Position numbers and translations under genes: made by a program
Notes under the pieces: generated by a model
What the model saw: the letters and a program-made list of their open reading frames with translations, nothing else
What the model was told of the DNA's origin: nothing
The model's database searches: none
Shown: positions 6,068 through 11,524 of the stretch, one piece after another
Position numbering within the stretch: the stretch's first letter is position 1
Layout: the number at the start of each line of letters is the position of its first letter
NCBI GenBank assembly: GCA_009780445.1
Contig: WRAA01000042.1
Span: 1 to 11,524 of the forward strand
DNA length: 11,524 nucleotides
DNA from: Defluviitaleaceae bacterium
GTDB lineage: Bacteria > Bacillota > Clostridia > Lachnospirales > WRAA01
Direction: 5' to 3'

Positions 6068-9000
6068 CTGCCTGCCTCCTTACCCATGTCGTTTACGGCG
6101 TTCCTTGCGCAGTCCGCCGCTTCTTCAAATTCGCTTAGCAGCAGATAGTCGTCAAGTTGATCCAGCAGTGCTCTGGTGTTCTTCGAGAGAGGCTGCTTGC
6201 GCATTTCGGCCAGGATGTCCTTCGCGCTCTTTTTGTCGTAGGCAGCCAGGACCTTGGCCATCCGATCCAGCTGTTCGACAAGGTAGGCCGTGTCCTCCGG
6301 CTGATCCGCGCCTTCTTCCTTCTTAATGCTGACAAGCGAGAAGATAACATCCCGCAGATCGTCCAGGAACTTGGGCAGCCGCTTCTTAATCATGAGCCTG
6401 TCCTCGCTGCGCCCGGCGGATTCCAGCTCCGACGCGGTTATGGCCAGCTCCGTATTGCTGATGTTAAGCAGAGCACTCTTTATGCCGTGGGTCTGTATCG
6501 TGAATATTTTCAGCGCGCCGGAGTCCATGTCCTTCATCTGCATGATCGGCTCCAGCACGGCCAGAGACTTCTGCGCGTCCGACAGGAAGGACTTTATCAG
6601 CCGCTCCGAAAGGCCGTTCTCCCGTTCAAGTTCCGCGTCGCCGTTGTTGTTCTGCGCCCTTGCCGCCTCGATCACCTCTGGCGACTGCTTGTCGTAGATG
6701 TACTTCATCAGATATTCGTCCATCTTGCTCGGATCTATCGGCTTGGACACAAAGCCCGAGAATCCGTTGTCCATGAACATGTTGGATATGCCGAAGGTGG
6801 CGTTTGCCGTAAGCGCGACGATCGGATGGTGGTAGCCCATGCCGCGCAGGATCTTGGTGGCCTCCACGCCGTTCATCTCCGGCATCATGTGATCCATGAA
6901 GATTATGTCGTAGACCTGCCCGCCTTCCACAAGCTCTATGGCGGACCGGGCATTGTCCACGGTTTCCACGGCAAGCTTGTATGGCATGAGGAAGCCCTTT
7001 ACCACGTAGAGGTTCGAGTCTACGTCGTCCACAACCAGCACGCGCCCATAGGGCATCGGCTCGCGCTTATGCGCCACGTTTCTGACGAAGTAGGTCTTGG
7101 TGATCTCGAAGTTTTTTAGGCTGACTATGGCTTCCTTGCCCAGGATCTCGTCTCCGCAAGGGGCCTGCGGCAAGGTCACGGTGAAGGTGGTGCCTATGCC
7201 GGGCTTGCTCTCCACCGAGATGTGCCCCTTCATCATCTTGATGAGTGAGTAGATGATGGTCATGCCCAGGCCGCTGCCTTCGATGGCGCGGTTCTGCTCG
7301 ATGTTAAACCTTGCGTATTCCGTGCCGAAGAGCATGTCGATCTGGTCCGCGTTCATGCCCTGGCCGGTGTCTGTCACCGTGATGTTAAGCATCGGCGCAT
7401 CCGTTCCCGTTCCGCTGACCTCTATGCTAAGGGAGACTTCGCCTTCGGATGTGTACTTGAAGGCGTTTGAAAGCAGGTTGTTGAGGATCTGCTTGATACG
7501 CAGCTCGTCGCCGATGAGGTACATGGGCATGTTTTCGTCGATACTGAGGCTGAACTTGATCTGCTTGCTTCCGATGTACATCAGGTTCAGTTGGACAGTA
7601 TCGGCGATAAGGCTGGCCGTTTCGTATGCCGCCGGGATAATCTCCATCTTGCCGGCTTCAACCTTCGAGAGATCCAGTATGTCGTTAATGATGGACAGCA
7701 GCAGCCTCGACGAATTGTAGATACGCCTAAAGGCCTCTTCCGTTTCCTGCGGATGAATGTTCTTCTGCAGCTCTATCTCCGATATACCCATCACGGAGTT
7801 CATGGGCGTGCGAACCTCGTGGCTCATGCGGGCAAGGAAACGCGTCTTGGCCTTATTCTCCTCATCGGCCTCGCGCTCCTTGGCAATGGCCGCCTTTATC
7901 GGCCGCAGATCCTGATTGTAGCCTATGGCGATATATTCGTTGCCGCGCCTGATTCTGACATATGTTACATCCACCGGCAGGATCTCGCCGTTGGCGTCAA
8001 GGTGCATCCATTCCGCGCGAGCCCTCCCCTTCTCGATACATTCGCCGACAAGCTCTCGTATCTTCACATCGGAAGGCGTGCCGCAGGGCTGGAACTCCGG
8101 CGAAAGCTTGTCGAACATTCGCACATAGTCTTCCTGGCTCTCAAGGCCGAACACTTCCACGGCTCTGTTGTTGCACTCAATAAGCTCCAGATCCTTGTTC
8201 CACACCTCTATGAAGAACGGCGCGGCGTCAAGGAACTTCTGCGTAATCTCCGCGGCATACTTCTCCTTTTCGAGCAGGGCAAAGGCCGGGCGCAGATCGT
8301 TCTGGAAGGCCACGACGACCCTGCTGTTCTGATACTCTGTGCCAACCACGGTGACTTCGCAGGGTATGGGCGTGCCGTCCAGGTGATTGTGTTCCAGCTG
8401 GAACCTGTCGTAGCCATCTCTGAACACAACGCTTGCCATGTCAAGCAGCATCTCTTCCATCGAGACGCCCGCGGGCGGCTCGGGAAGGATGTCGTACAGG
8501 CGCATCTTGACCTCGTTCTTGTCCTCGAAGCCGAAGAGATCCAGAGCGGCCTGGTTGCAGTCGATAACCTCGATCCTCACGGTTCCGTCAGCCTCACGCA
8601 CATCCCGCAGCATTATGCAGGATATGGGCGACGCGTCCATCATAAGCGCGGCGCGGCTGTCCGCCTCGAAGGTCTTGGCAAGCGCGACCCTAATCTGGCG
8701 GACATCGTGGCTGTAGCCCACTATCTCCTGCCGCCCGCCGCGCCATATTCTTATAAGCTGGCACTCGTAGGGAACCTCTTCGCCGGTGAAAGTCTTTTGT
8801 GCCCACTCAAACCTGGCCGTGCCGTAGCGCAGAGCCTTGCCCAGCATTTCCGTCAGCATTGCGTCAGATCCGGAGCCGTTGGGCTGGCGGTTTCCGGAAA
8901 GCTCCAGATACCGCTCCTTGTACTTCTCGAAGGTATCCAGGCCGGATATGTCCAGCATCTTCTGGTTGCAGTAGATCATATCCAGATTATCGTCCCATAT

Positions 9001-11127
9001 CTCGATGCACAGGGGCGTGCTGTCCATTATAAGCTGTGTGAGAGACACGGCCTCGCGCTCGCGCTGTTGGGCGGCGCGTTCCTCGGTTATGTCGTCCAGA
9101 TACTCAACAACAACATCTTCGCCCCGCAGCTTCACGCAGACCCACCGCGCCTTGGACGGGAACAGAGTGCCGTCGGAGCGCATACTCACAAACTCCGCGC
9201 GGGCAGTTCCCTTCTCGAAGGCCTGCTTCACCAGCGAGCTCAGCATTTCGGCGGAATCCCTCCCGTCGGGCTGTATCTGCGGCATAATGCTGCGCGCCAC
9301 GTTGGCAAACTTCAGCTGTTGCAGAAGGCCGAACATCCTCACGGCTTCGTGGTTGCAGTCGATTGCGTTCAGGTTTCTGTCATATAGGCTGATAGCAAGC
9401 GGGGTTGCGTCCAGCATGATCTTTACGCGCTCTTCGGCCTCGCGCAGAGGGCGCAGGTCTATGGTGTAGCTCACGATTATGTTCTTGTTGTCGCGCACGG
9501 TGCGCATGAAGGTGGCCTCTGTGGGAATGATGTCGCCGTGTTGGTTCCTGCGCGTAAACTCAAAGCGTGTGCTGCCCTGTATCAGAGCCAGCTCTATGTT
9601 GCTTAGGATCATGATGTCCGACGGGGTTCCGTCGTGCTGTCTCTCCGGGCAGAATTCGAAGAATTTGTCAAGGTATTCCTCGTGGCTGTTTACGCCAACC
9701 ATCTCCAGCGATCTCTTGTTACAGTCGATAACATTCCCGCTTTCATCCCACAGATCCAGCGCGAAGGGCGAGGATGTCAGCAGGATCTCGCTGATTTCGA
9801 TGGCCTTGCGCTCCATCTCTTCGGCCTTCCTTATCGTGCGCAGGTCTATGGTGTAGGCCGCTAAAAAGTACTTGCCGCCGCGCAAAAAGCGGGCAAGGGT
9901 TATCTCCGTGGGGATTGGCTCGCGGCGCAGATTCTGGTGCATCCACTCAAACTGAATCGGCGTTTCGGAGTTGTACGCGGCATCCAGCACTGCCTGCACC
10001 TTGGCCGCCGAAAGCATTCCGCAGGGCTGGTATTCCGGCGACAGCTCGTAGAACCTCCGTATAAACTCATCAGTATCACGAAGCTCGAACATTTTCACGG
10101 CACATTCGTTTGTGGAGACAAGGTTGCTGCTGTCGTCCCATATGTTCATAATATACGGCGACGACTCAAGCAACCTCTTGTTCATTTCGTTCGCTTCGCG
10201 CTGTCTGTCTGCGGCCTGCCGCATCTTGAACATCATCAACGACATGAATGTCATTGCGGCCAAGATAAACACCGCCGTAACAGCAAGGCTGATAACGGTG
10301 GGCATTGTGTTGCGGATTATGTTCGACGCGGGTATGCCCGTGACGAGGTACCACCCCGTAAGCTCCATCGGCCGGCCCACGTGCAGTATGCCGTCTCTCG
10401 AGAACACGCCCATGTTGTAGATCGCCACGATAACATCCCCGTTGCTGTACACATCGGCTATGTTGCGGAACTGCCCGTCGCTTGTGGGCATGAACTCCGG
10501 ATGTGTGTGGAAGAGTATGCTTCCGTCCGGCTTTACCACAAAGGAAAAACTGCCCGGTGTGGCAGTCTCGTTGATCAGCTGTTCCAGACCCTTCACAAAG
10601 GGTATGTTAAGGGCGACAACCCCCAGGCTGTCGTCATAGTCGCCGACGGTGCGCGTCACGGAGAACATAAGCTCCCCCGTGGCGGCACACACATAGGGCG
10701 GGGTAATGCTCACCCTGCCCGGGTTCTCCGCCGCAAGCGCATACCATATGCGTGATGTATCGTGCAGTTCGTGAGATGTGAACATGTCGTCGCAGGAAAA
10801 CATCCGCCCGTCCGGAAAGCCGGCAATCATGAACAGCACTTCGTCCATAGCCCCGGCCCGTTCTGCAAAGTGTTCCCGTATCATTTCCTCTGTCATTCCG
10901 GGCAGGCGCATCAGCTCCGCGCTGTTTTCGGCCTGGTTGGCCTTCACGGCCGCCCAGCCCTGTATCCTGTTTATAAGCGCGAGATTCTCCTTGCGTATTG
11001 TATTAACGCTTTCGTTGTACACAGACAAATAAGACATTATGCCCGCAGTAACCACCAAGGCTACAAGGGCCAACACCATGACCGCGACGGTCGGGGTAAA
11101 GAATCTCTGCTTCCCGGGCACTGACAT
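6064..11127 (-). CDS. Hybrid sensor histidine kinase: dCache, six PAS, HisKA, HATPase, REC, Hpt
   Basis: A 1687-aa membrane sensor. TM1 is at about 12-33, an extracellular dCache-like domain at about 34-275 (PDGRMFSCDD, SRIWYALA, TPPYVCAATGE, GVVALNI), and TM2 at about 276-300. Six tandem PAS domains of roughly 120-130 aa each follow, at about 317-435, 447-565, 569-685, 698-815, 827-950 and 964-1080. The transmitter comprises HisKA with His1103 (MSHEVRTPMN) and HATPase_c with N box NNLLSNAFKY (1216-1225), DTGQGM (1253-1258) and GSGLGM (1284-1289). The C-terminal receiver has Asp1367/1368, phospho-Asp1412, Thr1440 and Lys1462. The Hpt domain has His1547 (THGIKSALLNI), and a helical tail of about 85 residues follows. 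A phosphorelay from His1103 to Asp1412 to His1547 and on to Asp52 of the adjacent HD-GYP regulator is likely. The ATG has AAAGGTG upstream. The ligand is unknown; small molecules such as amino acids are usual for dCache. No frameshift or missing catalytic residue is seen. Confidence 0.96.
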   Translation of the reverse strand: MSVPGKQRFFTPTVAVMVLALVALVVTAGIMSYLSVYNESVNTIRKENLALINRIQGWAAVKANQAENSAELMRLPGMTEEMIREHFAERAGAMDEVLFMIAGFPDGRMFSCDDMFTSHELHDTSRIWYALAAENPGRVSITPPYVCAATGELMFSVTRTVGDYDDSLGVVALNIPFVKGLEQLINETATPGSFSFVVKPDGSILFHTHPEFMPTSDGQFRNIADVYSNGDVIVAIYNMGVFSRDGILHVGRPMELTGWYLVTGIPASNIIRNTMPTVISLAVTAVFILAAMTFMSLMMFKMRQAADRQREANEMNKRLLESSPYIMNIWDDSSNLVSTNECAVKMFELRDTDEFIRRFYELSPEYQPCGMLSAAKVQAVLDAAYNSETPIQFEWMHQNLRREPIPTEITLARFLRGGKYFLAAYTIDLRTIRKAEEMERKAIEISEILLTSSPFALDLWDESGNVIDCNKRSLEMVGVNSHEEYLDKFFEFCPERQHDGTPSDIMILSNIELALIQGSTRFEFTRRNQHGDIIPTEATFMRTVRDNKNIIVSYTIDLRPLREAEERVKIMLDATPLAISLYDRNLNAIDCNHEAVRMFGLLQQLKFANVARSIMPQIQPDGRDSAEMLSSLVKQAFEKGTARAEFVSMRSDGTLFPSKARWVCVKLRGEDVVVEYLDDITEERAAQQREREAVSLTQLIMDSTPLCIEIWDDNLDMIYCNQKMLDISGLDTFEKYKERYLELSGNRQPNGSGSDAMLTEMLGKALRYGTARFEWAQKTFTGEEVPYECQLIRIWRGGRQEIVGYSHDVRQIRVALAKTFEADSRAALMMDASPISCIMLRDVREADGTVRIEVIDCNQAALDLFGFEDKNEVKMRLYDILPEPPAGVSMEEMLLDMASVVFRDGYDRFQLEHNHLDGTPIPCEVTVVGTEYQNSRVVVAFQNDLRPAFALLEKEKYAAEITQKFLDAAPFFIEVWNKDLELIECNNRAVEVFGLESQEDYVRMFDKLSPEFQPCGTPSDVKIRELVGECIEKGRARAEWMHLDANGEILPVDVTYVRIRRGNEYIAIGYNQDLRPIKAAIAKEREADEENKAKTRFLARMSHEVRTPMNSVMGISEIELQKNIHPQETEEAFRRIYNSSRLLLSIINDILDLSKVEAGKMEIIPAAYETASLIADTVQLNLMYIGSKQIKFSLSIDENMPMYLIGDELRIKQILNNLLSNAFKYTSEGEVSLSIEVSGTGTDAPMLNITVTDTGQGMNADQIDMLFGTEYARFNIEQNRAIEGSGLGMTIIYSLIKMMKGHISVESKPGIGTTFTVTLPQAPCGDEILGKEAIVSLKNFEITKTYFVRNVAHKREPMPYGRVLVVDDVDSNLYVVKGFLMPYKLAVETVDNARSAIELVEGGQVYDIIFMDHMMPEMNGVEATKILRGMGYHHPIVALTANATFGISNMFMDNGFSGFVSKPIDPSKMDEYLMKYIYDKQSPEVIEAARAQNNNGDAELERENGLSERLIKSFLSDAQKSLAVLEPIMQMKDMDSGALKIFTIQTHGIKSALLNISNTELAITASELESAGRSEDRLMIKKRLPKFLDDLRDVIFSLVSIKKEEGADQPEDTAYLVEQLDRMAKVLAAYDKKSAKDILAEMRKQPLSKNTRALLDQLDDYLLLSEFEEAADCARNAVNDMGKEAGR
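6075..6081 (-). promoter_or_regulatory. Ribosome binding site of the HD-GYP gene inside the kinase 3' end
   Basis: AAGGAGG on the minus strand lies within the last codons of the kinase gene (encoding GKEAGR), 7 nt before the HD-GYP ATG. Together with the ATGA overlap it indicates strong, coupled initiation of the response regulator. Confidence 0.85.
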
Positions 11128-11152
11128 TCTTGCACACCTTTCACAAAGTACA

Positions 11153-11261
11153 ACTTATACGGAACGCCAAGAACATTTTCATCTGCCGAGCCGATTCCGC
11201 GATGCTTCACCGCGGAACTCGGCGACAGCAGATGGAATATGTTTCTGAGCTTCCGTATAGT
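11153..11261 (-). promoter_or_regulatory. Long imperfect palindrome in the kinase leader
   Basis: The outer 9-bp arms TATACGGAA / TTCCGTATA (11156-11164 and 11251-11259) are perfect. Inward pairs are AACAT / ATGTT (11172-11176, 11239-11243), CATCTGC / GCAGATG (11180-11186, 11228-11234), GCCGAG / CTCGGC (11185-11190, 11218-11223) and TTCCGCG / CGCGGAA (11195-11201, 11211-11217) around a 9-nt loop. In RNA this makes one rod-like hairpin of about 109 nt filling most of the 5' leader between the promoter and the ribosome binding site. No T-run follows, so it is not a terminator. It may be an RNA control element or a small palindromic insertion with TATA tips. Confidence 0.65.
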
Positions 11262-11277
11262 TCACTACGTTGCCGCC

Positions 11278-11306
11278 ATTGTAGCATATTTCCGCGCAAA
11301 AAACAA
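11278..11306 (-). promoter_or_regulatory. Sigma-A promoter of the kinase/HD-GYP operon (extended -10)
   Basis: On the minus strand, TTGTTT (11301-11306) and TACAAT (11278-11283) are separated by 17 nt. The TG of an extended -10 (TGCTACAAT) directly precedes the -10 box. Predicted transcription starts near 11271, giving a leader of about 144 nt before the kinase ATG. Confidence 0.75.
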
Positions 11307-11384
11307 CATATTTTATTGGACCGGCCATGGCAAACGCATGAAGAAATATATCAGATAACAATGCAAACTGCCACACCGCGGAAG

Positions 11385-11523
11385 GGTTCGGGAAACGAAG
11401 CCGTTTCCCGACCGGAATCATTTGCGGCGGCGTGTACGCCGCAAATGCGAACCTTGACCGCCTTTGTGGTCAAGGTTCTTTCGCACAGTAGCTCGCGAAA
11501 ATCCCGCTCTTGGATTTTCGCGA
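11385..11523. repeat. Cluster of four consecutive hairpins; rest of the region upstream of the kinase
   Basis: Four near-perfect inverted repeats follow each other: CGGGAAACG / CGTTTCCCG with outer GGT / ACC (11385-11413), CATTTGCGGCG / CGCCGCAAATG (11419-11447), GAACCTTGACC / GGTCAAGGTTC (11449-11478) and TCGCGAAAATCC / GGATTTTCGCGA (11493-11523). Loops are 4 to 8 nt. No gene with a ribosome binding site is present between 11307 and the right edge. The cluster may be the end of an intergenic repeat, or terminators of a gene beyond the window. The segment 11307-11384 shows nothing recognisable apart from CACCGCGGAA, which also occurs in the kinase leader. Confidence 0.6.
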
Positions 11524-11524
11524 A

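Noticed and set aside
5234..6148. A 304-codon open frame on the plus strand, opposite the HD-GYP gene
   Set aside because: It is the shadow of a gene with complete REC and HD-GYP motifs; the antisense product is rich in His/Val with no family resemblance.
7591..9387. A 598-codon open frame on the plus strand, opposite the PAS array
   Set aside because: It mirrors the kinase coding frame and its product has no recognisable motifs. Long antisense frames are expected opposite a GC-rich gene, and the kinase reads perfectly with all domains.
11128..11271. Cyclic di-GMP (GEMM) riboswitch in the leader of a cyclic di-GMP signalling operon
   Set aside because: The idea fits the gene function, but the leader is a single long rod and I cannot find the two-helix core or its conserved bases.
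11179..11421. An 80-codon minus-strand frame upstream of the kinase
   Set aside because: No ribosome binding site, a start inside a hairpin, and it runs through the kinase promoter and leader palindrome, so it is most likely non-coding.
11385..11523. CRISPR array
   Set aside because: The repeated structures have different sequences and no regular spacers, so they are hairpins, not direct repeats.

Overview
All protein genes in this window lie on the minus strand. They are a core biosynthesis/sporulation block on the left (positions 106 to 4545) and a large two-gene signalling operon on the right (5054 to 11127). The spore protease Gpr, a Bacillus-type aspartokinase with an internal beta-subunit start, the MEP-pathway kinase IspE, strong AAGGAGG ribosome binding sites and sigma-A-type promoters all point to an endospore-forming member of the Bacillota, most likely class Clostridia, with fairly high GC. 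The order and genus cannot be fixed from sequence reading alone.

Left block, in transcription order (right to left): gpr (323 aa) starts only about 30 bp from a palindromic element. ispE follows behind its own strong promoter (TTGACT-17-TATAAT), whose spacer is almost entirely a 15-bp palindrome. A membrane-anchored LysM-G5 protein begins 4 bp after ispE, and lysC 44 bp after that. ispE, the LysM-G5 gene and lysC look like one operon. lysC carries an in-frame internal ATG with a perfect ribosome binding site; the predicted product is 163 aa, matching the beta subunit known for Bacillus subtilis aspartokinase II. A hairpin after lysC probably ends the transcript.

The 490-bp gap between gpr and the signalling operon holds three things: a 329-bp non-coding element with perfect 44-bp terminal inverted repeats (MITE-like, no transposase), a short 3' fragment of a tRNA gene, and a strong bidirectional terminator. 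Parts of the element belong to a dispersed hairpin repeat that also occurs at the left edge of the window.

Right block: a 1687-aa hybrid histidine kinase (membrane anchor, extracellular dCache-like sensor, six tandem PAS domains, HisKA, HATPase, receiver, Hpt) overlaps by 4 nt (ATGA) a REC-HD-GYP response regulator. All four residues of a His-Asp-His-Asp phosphorelay are visible across the two proteins, so the likely output is phosphorylation-controlled hydrolysis of cyclic di-GMP. The operon has a good extended -10 promoter and a leader of about 144 nt, most of which is one long imperfect palindrome. Four consecutive hairpins fill the right edge.

No completely new system is evident. The most unusual items are the palindromic element at the gpr start, the structured kinase leader, the six-PAS phosphorelay and the internal lysC start.
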